Positions 41,923 through 51,074 of a stretch of DNA of 64,000 bases are shown in pieces (positions within the stretch are counted from its first letter, which is position 1; each line of letters opens with the position of its first letter). The notes under the pieces are model-generated. The model had not been told where the DNA came from. It saw nothing but the letters and a program-made list of their open reading frames with translations, and searched no databases. This DNA comes from Paenibacillus sp. HWE-109. GTDB taxonomy: Bacteria > Bacillota > Bacilli > Paenibacillales > NBRC-103111. The DNA lies in NCBI RefSeq assembly GCF_022163125.1, contig NZ_CP091881.1, positions 5,518,001-5,582,000 on the forward strand, in the 5' to 3' direction. The position numbers and the translations under genes were made by a program.

Positions 41923-42435
41923 CTATTCTTTTGTATGCGAAGCAACGAGTTGCTCTTTACGAATTTTGCGTTTTTCCTTACGGCGATTCGAGTGATACTT
42001 GAGCAAGAGCATGACCGGGAAATAGGCGATGAGTCCAAGAATCGCGCCAACCACCATCCCGCCAACAATCAAGTCCAAACCGCTTCTAATGATATTAGAG
42101 AGCATATGCGGCAGATGATGGATCAAATAGACCTTGAAGTGCTTAGGCACCAGCCAATCTCCGACTTGCTTATTCAGAATCGAGAACGGAATGTAGATGA
42201 TCTTACCGAATACAAAACCAATTAAAGCCGCTGGTAAGTTAGCCCTTAGTAAATAGACCAAGGGAAAGATTAGAACAAAGGCAAAACCTGCTGTCGGCAA
42301 AGTAAACATTTCTATGGCCAAGCCAATGGAAAATCCACGAGCTACCTTAGATGGACCGCCTTTGGCCCTTAGGAGACCTAAATATTTATATCTAAACCAG
42401 CGTTTTGTGCTTTTCCAATCGTAGCGAGTTTTCAT
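41923..42435 (-). CDS. DUF2062 membrane protein
   Basis: A 170-residue protein with two to three hydrophobic segments and a basic C-terminus (YHSNRRKEKRKIRKEQ). KVARGFSIGLAIEMFTLPT and ALIGFVFGKIIYIPF match DUF2062, a family of small membrane proteins with no assigned function. The ATG at 42435 is favoured because AAGGTGA lies about six bases upstream; an ATG at 42462 has no good site. It follows ispH by 63 bases on the same strand. Confidence 0.82.
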   Translation of the reverse strand: MKTRYDWKSTKRWFRYKYLGLLRAKGGPSKVARGFSIGLAIEMFTLPTAGFAFVLIFPLVYLLRANLPAALIGFVFGKIIYIPFSILNKQVGDWLVPKHFKVYLIHHLPHMLSNIIRSGLDLIVGGMVVGAILGLIAYFPVMLLLKYHSNRRKEKRKIRKEQLVASHTKE

Positions 42436-42498
42436 CATTTTCACCTTCTGAGTGCTCTGCATGCTGGTCTCAATCCCGCCCTGTGGAATAATTGCGAA

Positions 42499-43455
42499 TT
42501 ACTCACGGCTAGCTGCTTTGGACTTCACGGCCGGAATAAGCTTCTTCATATTAATAGTACGTGTAATTCCCCAAGTGGTTTCATCTTTTGCATCATACGC
42601 ATCAAGGTAAGTAATGACTTCTTTGGTAATTGGTGTCGGTGTAGAAGCACCGGAAGTCACACCTACTTTGCGCACGTTCGTTAACCAATGACGGTCCAGC
42701 TCAGAGATGTCCGATATGCGATAAGCTCTGACTCCGGCAATCTCTTCAGAAACTTGCGCCAGGCGATTGGAATTATTGCTTTTGGGATCTCCAACCACGA
42801 TAACCAAGTCGACTTCCTTCGCTTGTTCGGCTACTGCTTCTTGTCTCACCTGGGTTGCCAGGCATATTTCATTGTGAATCTCTGCTTTCGGAAAAAGCTC
42901 AAGCAACCGATTCATGATATGTTTGATATCCCATTGACTCATTGTTGTTTGGTTCGTAATAATGATGCGCTGCGCTTTGATGTTCAGCGCATCGGCTTCT
43001 TCTAATTTCTCAATCAGATGAACATGCTCCGGCGCTACACCCACGGCCCCTTCAGGCTCAGGGTGGCCTTTCTTTCCGATGTAGATGATGTCATAGCCAT
43101 CAGCGACCTTCTCGCGGATCAAATCATGGGTCTTCGTGACATCTGGACACGTGGCATCCACGACAGTCAGCCCTTTGTCACGGGAGCGGCGTCGAACTTC
43201 AGGCGAAACGCCATGAGCGGTGAAAATAACCGTTCCCTGCTCGATTTGCTCGAGTATTTCCAGACGGTTCTCGCCATCAAGGGTAATAACCCCTTCTTCT
43301 TTGAAGAAATCCGTGACATGCGCATTGTGAACAATCATGCCTAATATATAAATAGGTCTGGGAAGATTCAAGTTTTTTGCAGTTTGCATCGCAAGTGCCA
43401 TGGCATCAACAACACCATAACAATAGCCTCTAGGAGATATACGTAGTACTTCCAT
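42499..43455 (-). CDS. ispH: 4-hydroxy-3-methylbut-2-enyl diphosphate reductase IspH
   Basis: A 318-residue iron-sulfur enzyme, the last step of the MEP isoprenoid pathway, giving isopentenyl and dimethylallyl diphosphate. Cluster cysteines are in ISPRGYCYGVVDAM (near residue 12), VVDATCPDVTKTH and HNEICLATQVRQE; the catalytic Glu and THG-like motif FTAHGVSPEV are present, as is GVTSGASTPTP. The ATG at 43455 gives the standard N-terminus; the upstream GTG lies inside the ribosome site. Confidence 0.95.
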   Translation of the reverse strand: MEVLRISPRGYCYGVVDAMALAMQTAKNLNLPRPIYILGMIVHNAHVTDFFKEEGVITLDGENRLEILEQIEQGTVIFTAHGVSPEVRRRSRDKGLTVVDATCPDVTKTHDLIREKVADGYDIIYIGKKGHPEPEGAVGVAPEHVHLIEKLEEADALNIKAQRIIITNQTTMSQWDIKHIMNRLLELFPKAEIHNEICLATQVRQEAVAEQAKEVDLVIVVGDPKSNNSNRLAQVSEEIAGVRAYRISDISELDRHWLTNVRKVGVTSGASTPTPITKEVITYLDAYDAKDETTWGITRTINMKKLIPAVKSKAASRE

Positions 43456-43501
43456 GTCTTCCACCCACCTGTATAATCATATTTCCTTTTATTATAGCTG
43501 A

Positions 43502-44980
43502 TTACACAGGTAGAGGAAAGTTAGCCGGCAACCAGATCATAAAGGTACTGCCTTCATCCTTGCGAGTGGTCACTTCCACAGACCCGCCGTGCTCATCAAT
43601 AATCCATTTGGCGATCGACAAGCCAAGCCCCGTGCCTGCAGTAAGCCCCCGCGATAAATCCGCCCGATAAAATCTGTCGAAAATATAAGGGATATCTTCT
43701 TTATCCATTCCTATGCCCGTATCTGCAATTTGGATACCGATAAAGTTATGGGTTCGCGATACCTCGAACGATACCATCCCCGCTGGTGTATACTTAAAGG
43801 CGTTTTCAATGAAAATAAAGAGCAGTTGCTGTAAATAATCTCGATTCCCCTGCACGATAGCATTCTCCAGATCGTCTAATTCCCCGACACACCATTCGGC
43901 CGTATGTTCGAGGAGCTGAGCTCTCCTAACGACTTCTTGCACAAGCGGCAGCATCTCAACAGGCTTCTTCTCCATGAGTCCACCAGCATCGGCTCTAGCA
44001 AGCGCCAAGAGATCATTCACCAGCCGGCTCATTCGCTGAGCTTCTCCGGCAATATCATGCATCGCCTCCAGCGACATTTGCATCTGCTCCGGCGTTGAGA
44101 GCTCCGTACTTCCTGACGTCATCTTCCACATCTTCTCGAGGAGATCGACATTGCCGCGGATCGTCGTAAGCGGTGTTCGCAACTCATGAGAAGCGTCCGA
44201 TACGAACCTGCGTTGGGCGCGGTAAGCTTCATCCAGTTCTAAATAGGTGATTTGAATCCGTGACAACATCCCGTTAATAGTTTGGGTGAGACGGCCAATT
44301 TCATCGAGCGGCCCATCATACAGGATTCGTTTCTCCAAATCATCTCCACTACCGATTTGATTGGCCGCATCAATGACGCGTTCAATCGGTTGAAGCGCTT
44401 TGCGCGAAAGGAACCAACCTAAGGATGCCGCAACGATAATCGTCAGGAAGGCCCACACAAAGAGCGTATTCCTCAGCGTCACAGACGTTCTTTCGTAACT
44501 GCCAATGGGCACTGCCGCTTGCAGAATACCGAGCAGTTGGGTTTGTCCATCTACCTTGCCTATGATTGCTTGATGATAAATAAGGAAATCCTGCCCGAGC
44601 ACCTTCGTCTTTTCAAAAAAGCCACCCTCATTCTGTAAGCGCGAGACGACATCCTTGGCTAACGGCAAGGTCAAATCATAAAGCTGTAAGTTATTCGAAC
44701 GATTGAATGTTTTGAGCGTTACATTATATAATTGCAAAAACATATTCGTGGAATAAAAATCTCGACTTTCCAGCTCCAAATCAACAACAAGACCCTTCTG
44801 CGAAAGCGCAAAGCTTTTTTGAATACGCTGTGACGTATTCCCAGCTTCCCGCTTCACATCCTGCCGAATTTGATCATACAGAAAGTAATTCAAGAAGAAA
44901 TAAAGAACAATGCCGAAAAGCAGCATCGTCAGTGCCAATATCCCTGAATACCAAAGCGTTAGTCGAAAACGAAGAGACAT
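43502..44980 (-). CDS. Sensor histidine kinase (HAMP-HisKA-HATPase)
   Basis: A 492-residue sensor. Spans lie near residues 10-35 and 170-190 and enclose an extracellular sensor domain of about 140 residues; HAMP follows, then HisKA with FVSDASHELRTPLTTIRG (phosphorylated His) and a HATPase domain with IENAFKYTPAG and DTGIGM. It starts one base after the regulator stop, so both come from one message. Because an HtrA protease gene precedes the pair on the same strand, the system may be functionally akin to CssRS, which senses misfolded secreted proteins; that is inference from neighbourhood. Confidence 0.9.
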   Translation of the reverse strand: MSLRFRLTLWYSGILALTMLLFGIVLYFFLNYFLYDQIRQDVKREAGNTSQRIQKSFALSQKGLVVDLELESRDFYSTNMFLQLYNVTLKTFNRSNNLQLYDLTLPLAKDVVSRLQNEGGFFEKTKVLGQDFLIYHQAIIGKVDGQTQLLGILQAAVPIGSYERTSVTLRNTLFVWAFLTIIVAASLGWFLSRKALQPIERVIDAANQIGSGDDLEKRILYDGPLDEIGRLTQTINGMLSRIQITYLELDEAYRAQRRFVSDASHELRTPLTTIRGNVDLLEKMWKMTSGSTELSTPEQMQMSLEAMHDIAGEAQRMSRLVNDLLALARADAGGLMEKKPVEMLPLVQEVVRRAQLLEHTAEWCVGELDDLENAIVQGNRDYLQQLLFIFIENAFKYTPAGMVSFEVSRTHNFIGIQIADTGIGMDKEDIPYIFDRFYRADLSRGLTAGTGLGLSIAKWIIDEHGGSVEVTTRKDEGSTFMIWLPANFPLPV

Positions 44981-44981
44981 C

Positions 44982-45671
44982 TTAATTTTCTCCTCTCAAG
45001 ACATAACCTGCTCCCCGCACCGTTTGGATTAATCGTTTATGCCCGAATTCCTCTGTTTTTTGGCGCAGCAACGCTATGTAAACCTCAAGTACATTGGATT
45101 CGCCACTATAATCGTAGCCCCAAATTTTCTCCATAATGATATCGCGGGAGAGCACGCGCTTAGGATTCTGCATAAATAAATGCAGCAAATCAAACTCCTT
45201 CGTCGTTAACTCAATTAACTGCTCCCCGCGAAAAACTTCCCTTGTATCAAGGTCCAGGATCGTATCTTCATAATTCAGTCGATTCGTCTGCTGCTCCGGC
45301 CGCTCCATTCGCCGTCTTAGAAGCACACGCACGCGTGCAAGCAATTCCTCAAGGGCAAAAGGCTTGACCAAATAATCATCAGCGCCAAGATCCAAACCTT
45401 TGACACGATCACTAATTTCATCTTTGGCTGTCAGCATCAGTATCGGCACCTCGCTGCCGCCTTCCCGCATACGACGCACAACTTCCCAACCATCGATATG
45501 AGGCATCATCACATCAAGTATCAATAAATGAGGTTCAGTCCTCAGCATTTGCTTCAATCCATCGGCGCCGTTGCTTGCCGTCTCAACGGAATAACCTTCA
45601 AAAGCCAGGCCCCGCCTAAGCATGGACGTAATTTTCTCATCATCATCAATAACCATAATATTTTCTCTCAT
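44982..45671 (-). CDS. OmpR-family response regulator
   Basis: A 229-residue regulator: receiver domain with DDD pocket, phosphoacceptor Asp53 in ILDVMMP and the Lys of LVKPFALEEL, then a winged-helix output domain with ELTTKEFDLLHLF and VLEVYIALLRQKTEE. AAGGGGG lies eight bases before the ATG. It is encoded between htrA and its kinase and likely regulates envelope genes, htrA being the first candidate. Confidence 0.92.
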   Translation of the reverse strand: MRENIMVIDDDEKITSMLRRGLAFEGYSVETASNGADGLKQMLRTEPHLLILDVMMPHIDGWEVVRRMREGGSEVPILMLTAKDEISDRVKGLDLGADDYLVKPFALEELLARVRVLLRRRMERPEQQTNRLNYEDTILDLDTREVFRGEQLIELTTKEFDLLHLFMQNPKRVLSRDIIMEKIWGYDYSGESNVLEVYIALLRQKTEEFGHKRLIQTVRGAGYVLRGEN

Positions 45672-45784
45672 CGGTGAGCCCCCTTCTTTCCTTACATTGT
45701 ACCAAATTCAACCACATGCAAAAAGAAGCAGAGCCTGCAAGCTTACGGCCGCGGGACTCCACTTCCTTTTTTTGTAAGTAAACC

Positions 45785-47392
45785 TTATTCTGCCGGCGTC
45801 TCTGCCAATGTGTTTTTGTCCCCAACCGTAACAGGCACTTCCATGCGTTTGCCGTCACGAATTAGACCAAGCGTTACTTTATCGCCAACTTTCGTACCTT
45901 GAACCTTGGTAATCAGCTCTTGCGAGTTTTTCACTTTGGTGCCATTGATATCGACAATAACATCATATTGACGCAGACCTGCTTGGAATGCTGGGCTTTT
46001 GCGTTGAACGCTTCCAACCAGCGCTCCGTCTGTATTCGTAAGCTTCAATTCACTTACCCAGTCTTTGCCGATATCTTGCAGGCCAACACCTAAGTAAGGA
46101 ACTGGCTCTTTAGGAATTTGGACATTGTTTTTGAGATTCTCAAGGACAGAAGAGATCGTACTTGTAGGAATCGCGAACCCGATACCTTGTGCTTGCGAGC
46201 TTACTGCCGTATTGATCCCAATCACTTCACCGTTCAGGTTAAGCAATGGTCCGCCGGAGTTCCCAGGGTTAATAGAAGCATCGGTTTGAAGCAGATGCTT
46301 GTATTCGCGAGTTCCTTTGGTATCTGGAATGCTGATTGGACGTTCTTTGGCACTAAGCACACCAACGGTTACTGTATGGTCAAATCCGTAGGGGTTACCA
46401 ATGGCAACAACCCAATCACCAACATTCACATCTTCAGCTTTGCCTAGTGGCAGAATAGGAAATTCTTTGCTGTTTTCGATTTTGAGGACCGCTAGATCCA
46501 AATCATAGCTGTTACCCAACAATTTGGCCTTAAATGGTTTGTCGTAACCTTCAACAGTTACTTGGATTTCATCCGCACCATCCACCACATGCTCATTGGT
46601 CAAAATATATCCGGACTTCTCGAAAATAAAGCCCGTTCCCATCCCTGCCGGCTGCAGTGCACCGCTGCCGGAATCTTGTTGGTTACTCTTGGGAGTCGTC
46701 GTGCCGCCACCGTTATCTCCGAAGAATTGACGGAAAAATGGATCGTCGAAAAGTGAGTTGCCGCCACCGCTACGCGTAGATTGCTTCGCCTTCACCAAGG
46801 ATTCTACCTTCACGATTGCAGGACCCGCGTTTTGCGCGATAGCTGCAATATTGCCTGGACGAACAACGTCGAGCCCGACATTTTTCACTTCGCCGCCATT
46901 GCTATTCGAATTATTCGCTGCCGCTACAGAAGAACTGCCGGATGCAAGCGGTTGATTATTGCCTGAGAACATGTTCAACTTATCCGCGGTAAACATCAGT
47001 CCGCCTACAACCAATGCGCCTGCCATGAAAGCTGCGAACACACTTTTCACAGAAGTACGCTTTCTGGCGTGATTCGGATCCCACGGGCCTTGCCCTTGCG
47101 CATGGCTGATATCAGGTCCGAAACTAAATGGCCGCAAATTCTTAGGTGGTGTTACTTCCACGCTGGAAGTTCCTTCCGAACCGGAAGCCGAAGTCGTTGT
47201 CAAAGCTTCTTCATTATTTTCGTTAAAAGCTGATTTGTAAGGACCATAGGAGTAATAGTAGGAAGGTCTCTCTTTATTAGGATCCTGTGGTTCTTGCGAG
47301 CTGTTTTCATGACGAGTTTCATGCTCAGGGTTCGTACTATTGTTGTTCTGCGGCTTGAAGAAGTCGCTGTAGTCTTTTTTGTTATCTTCCAT
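45785..47392 (-). CDS. htrA: HtrA/DegP-type membrane serine protease
   Basis: A 535-residue S1C protease. Residues 1-110 are a polar, disordered cytoplasmic tail, followed by one span (about 112-130, FAAFMAGALVVGGLMF), a Ser/Asn-rich linker, and a trypsin-like domain with the triad in TNEHVVDGAD (His near 267), SYDLDLAVLKI (Asp) and INPGNSGGPLLN (Ser near 378). A C-terminal PDZ domain ends with GDKVTLGLIRDGKRMEVPV. It degrades or refolds damaged exported proteins outside the membrane. The long cytoplasmic tail exceeds that of Bacillus HtrA. Its ribosome site GGAGGT is one arm of a perfect 12-bp inverted repeat in the leader. Confidence 0.93.
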   Translation of the reverse strand: MEDNKKDYSDFFKPQNNNSTNPEHETRHENSSQEPQDPNKERPSYYYSYGPYKSAFNENNEEALTTTSASGSEGTSSVEVTPPKNLRPFSFGPDISHAQGQGPWDPNHARKRTSVKSVFAAFMAGALVVGGLMFTADKLNMFSGNNQPLASGSSSVAAANNSNSNGGEVKNVGLDVVRPGNIAAIAQNAGPAIVKVESLVKAKQSTRSGGGNSLFDDPFFRQFFGDNGGGTTTPKSNQQDSGSGALQPAGMGTGFIFEKSGYILTNEHVVDGADEIQVTVEGYDKPFKAKLLGNSYDLDLAVLKIENSKEFPILPLGKAEDVNVGDWVVAIGNPYGFDHTVTVGVLSAKERPISIPDTKGTREYKHLLQTDASINPGNSGGPLLNLNGEVIGINTAVSSQAQGIGFAIPTSTISSVLENLKNNVQIPKEPVPYLGVGLQDIGKDWVSELKLTNTDGALVGSVQRKSPAFQAGLRQYDVIVDINGTKVKNSQELITKVQGTKVGDKVTLGLIRDGKRMEVPVTVGDKNTLAETPAE

Positions 47393-47398
47393 AGGGTC

Positions 47399-47522
47399 TT
47401 ACCTCCATTTGTTTAATAAAGTTATAAGTGCATGTACTTGAAGGATAATCTCTCGTTGTCTGTAGTTCTATCATGCACCCACAACCTTAAACGAATATTA
47501 AAAAACAATAAAATGGAGGTAA
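47399..47522 (-). promoter_or_regulatory. Possible ribosome-site-sequestering leader of htrA
   Basis: On the minus strand TTACCTCCATTT (47522 to 47511) is perfectly complementary to AAATGGAGGTAA (47410 to 47399), and the latter contains the htrA ribosome site eight bases from ATG. Between them GTGCATG and CATGCAC can form an inner stem. If both arms are on one transcript, the ribosome site would be paired. No such element is known to me for htrA; the function is inferred. Confidence 0.5.
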
Positions 47523-47535
47523 AAAAAGGGCTTTC

Positions 47536-47949
47536 TTATTGCAGCCAGGCTTGCTCCACTTTTTTGAGCAGTCCAGCTGCTTCTTTCACCCATTTATCTT
47601 CAATTTCGGCATCGGAATCCAGCGGGGTTTGGAATTGGTCAATAAGCGCTCCGTAAGTTTCCGCTTCGGCTTCATGATCCAACCCTTCATTATAGACATG
47701 TTTTAATACGAACGGGGTTCCTACCTCCACAATCGCATCCGTCGCTTCTGTGTCTCCATCGATTCTTCCAGTCACGACTTGAAAAGGTATTCGCAGCCAC
47801 ACTTTATGGGCTTCATCCAAAAAACGGTCGAAATAGCCGTGATCATACTCCCAACCACCGCCTAAGGCGAAATCAAATTCATGCAAATGATCTCGCACAC
47901 TGTCAAAAGATTCTTGAACCTGTTCCAGGGTGGACGATAATGTTTTCAT
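47536..47949 (-). CDS. yugN: YugN-like protein
   Basis: A 137-residue soluble acidic protein. The segment HEFDFALGGGWEYDHGYFDR followed by LRIPFQVVTG matches what I know of the YugN-like family (PF08868), conserved in Bacillota without a defined function. Its stop lies only 13 bases from the upstream arm of the htrA leader repeat, and only a weak 4-bp hairpin plus T-run (GGCT/AGCC, then T7) lies between, so read-through into htrA is possible. Confidence 0.8.
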   Translation of the reverse strand: MKTLSSTLEQVQESFDSVRDHLHEFDFALGGGWEYDHGYFDRFLDEAHKVWLRIPFQVVTGRIDGDTEATDAIVEVGTPFVLKHVYNEGLDHEAEAETYGALIDQFQTPLDSDAEIEDKWVKEAAGLLKKVEQAWLQ

Positions 47950-48034
47950 TCAGGCACTCCCTTAGCGCTCATATTATTTTACTTATGCTTAGAGTGTGCC
48001 AAAATGTAGTTTTTATGTGCGATTGATTCCTTTC

Positions 48035-48685
48035 TTAGACCCAACCTTTGCGATGGGCAAAGATGGCTAATTGCGTCCGATCTTCCAACTCACACTTCAT
48101 TAATAGATTGCTGACATGCGTCTTAACCGTTTTGATGCTAATAAAAAGTTCCTCGGAAATGTCCTTATTGCTTTTCCCCTCAGCGATTAACAGCAATACC
48201 TCTTTCTCTCGTGAAGTTAAGCCTTCTTCTGCTGGCATCTCATTGCGCTGCCGAATTCCTCTTGTAAGCGCCAAGGAGACTTCCGAGTTCATAACCGGCA
48301 TGCCGCGATATGCGCTTTGAATCGCATGAATCAACTGCTCCGATGAGACCGTCTTCAGCATATAGCTGATCGCCCCAGATTCTACGGCTTCCAGTACTTT
48401 GGCTTCCTCTAGAAAGCTGGTCAGCATAATAATCTTGATTTGCGGAAACTTGGCGGAGATTAATTTGGTTGCACCAATCCCGTCCAGAACGGGCATCGTC
48501 AAATCCATCAAAATCACATCAGGCAGTTGCCCGGACAGCCCTAGCACTAACTTATCAAAAGCTTCTTGTCCATTGGAAGCTTCCCCAACCACTTCCAAAC
48601 CAGGCTCTAAGGATATATAAGTACGCAACCCCACGCGAACCATGTCGTGATCATCTACAATCATAACTTTCATATTACTGCTCAT
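48035..48685 (-). CDS. liaR: LiaR-type NarL-family response regulator
   Basis: A 216-residue regulator: receiver domain with phosphoacceptor Asp61 in ILMDLTMP and a C-terminal LuxR helix-turn-helix (GLTSREKEVLLLIAEGKSNK, then DISEELFISIKTVKTHVSN). It lies at the end of a liaF-liaS-liaR order and overlaps liaS by 11 bases. Family role: activating the envelope-stress response to lipid II-targeting antibiotics. Confidence 0.88.
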   Translation of the reverse strand: MSSNMKVMIVDDHDMVRVGLRTYISLEPGLEVVGEASNGQEAFDKLVLGLSGQLPDVILMDLTMPVLDGIGATKLISAKFPQIKIIMLTSFLEEAKVLEAVESGAISYMLKTVSSEQLIHAIQSAYRGMPVMNSEVSLALTRGIRQRNEMPAEEGLTSREKEVLLLIAEGKSNKDISEELFISIKTVKTHVSNLLMKCELEDRTQLAIFAHRKGWV

Positions 48686-49742
48686 GACTGCCTCCCTCTC
48701 TTTCCTTCAATAGAAGAGCTGCTTGCCCGCTAAACCGCGGAATACGCACACGGACTCGTGTTCCTGAACCTAACTTGCTATCAATCTCTACTTCGCCTCC
48801 GAGCTTTTGCGCACGTTCCCTCATGGTTGATAAACCGTGCGAGGCAGAAGGAATATCTCTTCGCTCAAAACCTTGCCCATCGTCCTGGAGTTGAAGCACA
48901 TATTGATGTTCTCTTTCATAGATAGCCAGGCGAACTTGTTTGGCTGACGCATGCTTAACGACATTGGCCAAGCCTTCTTGAATAATAAGAAAAAATTGAT
49001 GCTCGATGGCTTCAGATATGGATTCATGAAGAGAGACGTCAAGTTGGCCCTGCAGCTCATGATTCCGGCAATATTCCGGAAACCACTTCTCCAGGGCTTC
49101 TTGTAAGCTCATATCATTTAACTCAATCGGTCTTAATTGAGAAATGAGGCCGCGCATCTGCTTCTGGGCATGATGGGACATCTCAATCAATTGATTCATA
49201 ACCGAGGGGGCGGCACTTGGATTTCGCTCGAGAATCTTAGGCAGCGAAGATGCGGACATATGGATCGCAAAAAGTTCTTGGCTGACGGTATCATGCAGAT
49301 CTCGCGCCAACCGCCTTCTTTCTTCCATGACAGCATTCTCCGTGAGCTCCTGGTCGCGAATAGCTTCCGCCTCGCCCAGCTTCTGAAGCAATTGAACACG
49401 TTCTTCAACGGAAGAAGCCATTTTATTGAAAGCATCATAGAGATATAAGAATGGCTCAACAGGCTCCATCTCAATACGACTGGAGAAATTCCCTTTGGAC
49501 AATTCGAGCATAGCCACATGCAATTCATCCACTTTGCGCTGCCAGCGTCTTGTTGCCACATAGCCAACGGAGAGGCAGACGACGAGAATCGCAATCAGGA
49601 ACCACATCCGAAATTCCCAATAAGCGAGATCTTCCTTGTAGTATTCAATTACGATATAAATACTCGAAACCGTCAGCAAGCTTGAGATCAGAAAGTAATT
49701 CAGCAGCTGCCACTTCATATTGAACATTCGCAATTTATACAT
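48675..49742 (-). CDS. liaS: LiaS-type sensor histidine kinase
   Basis: A 355-residue intramembrane-sensing kinase. Two spans near residues 12-32 and 42-62 are joined by a very short outer loop, as in LiaS/VraS, followed by HAMP, HisKA_3 (ERRRLARDLHDTVSQELFAI with the phosphorylated His) and HATPase (GLANVVKHASAKQV, DDGQGF, GLSTMRERAQKLGG). It responds to cell-wall stress within the membrane plane and is held inactive by LiaF. AAGGA precedes the ATG. Confidence 0.9.
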   Translation of the reverse strand: MYKLRMFNMKWQLLNYFLISSLLTVSSIYIVIEYYKEDLAYWEFRMWFLIAILVVCLSVGYVATRRWQRKVDELHVAMLELSKGNFSSRIEMEPVEPFLYLYDAFNKMASSVEERVQLLQKLGEAEAIRDQELTENAVMEERRRLARDLHDTVSQELFAIHMSASSLPKILERNPSAAPSVMNQLIEMSHHAQKQMRGLISQLRPIELNDMSLQEALEKWFPEYCRNHELQGQLDVSLHESISEAIEHQFFLIIQEGLANVVKHASAKQVRLAIYEREHQYVLQLQDDGQGFERRDIPSASHGLSTMRERAQKLGGEVEIDSKLGSGTRVRVRIPRFSGQAALLLKEREGGSHEQ

Positions 49743-49751
49743 ACTCCATCC

Positions 49752-50873
49752 TTAACCTATCTTTTTAATGGTGATGTCCCCGATAAACATACTCGTTGTG
49801 ACGATTATTTTGCGTTCCGCCTCTTCATAATGAGAGGTCTGCGTTCTAACACTTCGCAAAAAACCACTCTCGCGGCGCTCCAGCACTTTCATATCTCCGA
49901 TGAAGGAACTTGCCATCACGCGGACTTCGACATCAATATCATTTGGAATGAAAATCTTCACATCGCCGATAAAGGCAGTCACATGAATCGCTGTTTCTCC
50001 CAAAGGAATGGAAGCACGGGTTAGGTCAATAATAGAATCACCGATAAAATGAGAAATTTGGACTGGTTTCAGCTCCCACGCTTCTTGTCCAAGATGCACA
50101 TCCCCAATAAAGCCATGTCGATGCAGAACATCGCCATTATCGAAATTCCTTACGAACTCATCATACTTATGTTCATGGTGATGATAAGCCTGCGTTTTCG
50201 GTTGACGCGGTTGATGCGGATGAGCTTCTTGCGACTGCTTAGCCTCCGGTGTCTGGCCAATCTCCCATTCCCCAAGCTTGTCATGAAATTCACCATGGAT
50301 ATCTTTGAGTACAGCTTTCTCCTCTTCACTGAGCTCACGTTTTCCATCATTTTTTGAAAATCGATCGTCATTTGATGTGTTTGTATGCATAGGTGTCTTA
50401 GGAGAATTCGGTTTAGGTTGATCCCATGGGTTCCGGTGACTCCTGTGCTGCTCTCTTCTCGCTTCACGCCGCACACGTCTTGCTTCTTCTTTGGCTGCGC
50501 GAATCGAAGGCCACTCCGGCGATTCTTTCCTGCTTGGTCTGAAAATGACATTCAGGCCGAATAAGATGAGCGCAACCGGCGCTAAGAACTTCAACATTTC
50601 GCCAAGCGACAAGTCCGTCAGATTCAAATTTTTCAGAAGAAATATGATTCCGACACCGCATATGAGCAAACTCCAAATTGAGCCTCCCCAATGATATTTC
50701 CGCTGCCAGACGAAACCGGCCAATCCATAGAAGATCAGAATAACAGGCCAGTAGGTGGAAAACATATAAGCTAGATCAATTTCAATTAGCCCCATTTGAT
50801 TAAGTAAAAAAAGGGACCCTGCTGTCACGAGGACAAGCCCCCAAATTATCCGTTGAAACATGTGCGGATTCAT
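49752..50873 (-). CDS. liaF: LiaF-like inhibitor with FIGD-repeat C-terminal domain
   Basis: A 373-residue protein. Four N-terminal spans (RIIWGLVLVTAGSLFLL and following) are joined by a long, charged, His- and Lys-rich linker (about residues 125-245) to a C-terminal LiaF/DUF2154 beta domain. That domain contains five FIGD motifs (HGFIGDVHLG, SHFIGDSIID, TAFIGDVKIF, SSFIGDMKVL, SMFIGDITIK) at 20-30-residue intervals. LiaF keeps LiaS off until envelope stress. It is the first gene of liaFSR; there is no liaIH nearby. The ATG at 50873 is set by GGAGGAA. Confidence 0.86.
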   Translation of the reverse strand: MNPHMFQRIIWGLVLVTAGSLFLLNQMGLIEIDLAYMFSTYWPVILIFYGLAGFVWQRKYHWGGSIWSLLICGVGIIFLLKNLNLTDLSLGEMLKFLAPVALILFGLNVIFRPSRKESPEWPSIRAAKEEARRVRREARREQHRSHRNPWDQPKPNSPKTPMHTNTSNDDRFSKNDGKRELSEEEKAVLKDIHGEFHDKLGEWEIGQTPEAKQSQEAHPHQPRQPKTQAYHHHEHKYDEFVRNFDNGDVLHRHGFIGDVHLGQEAWELKPVQISHFIGDSIIDLTRASIPLGETAIHVTAFIGDVKIFIPNDIDVEVRVMASSFIGDMKVLERRESGFLRSVRTQTSHYEEAERKIIVTTSMFIGDITIKKIG

Positions 50874-51050
50874 ACGTTCTTCCTCCATTTGTGTGCATCG
50901 TTGTTAAGCATATCTCTAGTCTATAAGATACCGTCAAGAATGAAAAGAGACGAAGGATTGAAGGTTGCCTCGGTCTAGAGACTGAGTTGTCGGCAGACGG
51001 AAACAGAATAACTGACATGAAATTTCTGAAAACGAACAATTCATGATGTA

Positions 51051-51067
51051 TGTTATGTATTCTTACG
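51051..51067. promoter_or_regulatory. GlnR/TnrA-type box upstream of amtB
   Basis: TGTTATGTATTCTTACG matches TGTNAN7TNACA except for the last base. Its centre is about 52 bases upstream of the predicted start site, the position from which TnrA activates the amtB (nrgA) promoter in Bacillus subtilis. Confidence 0.65.
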
Positions 51068-51074
51068 TATTTCG

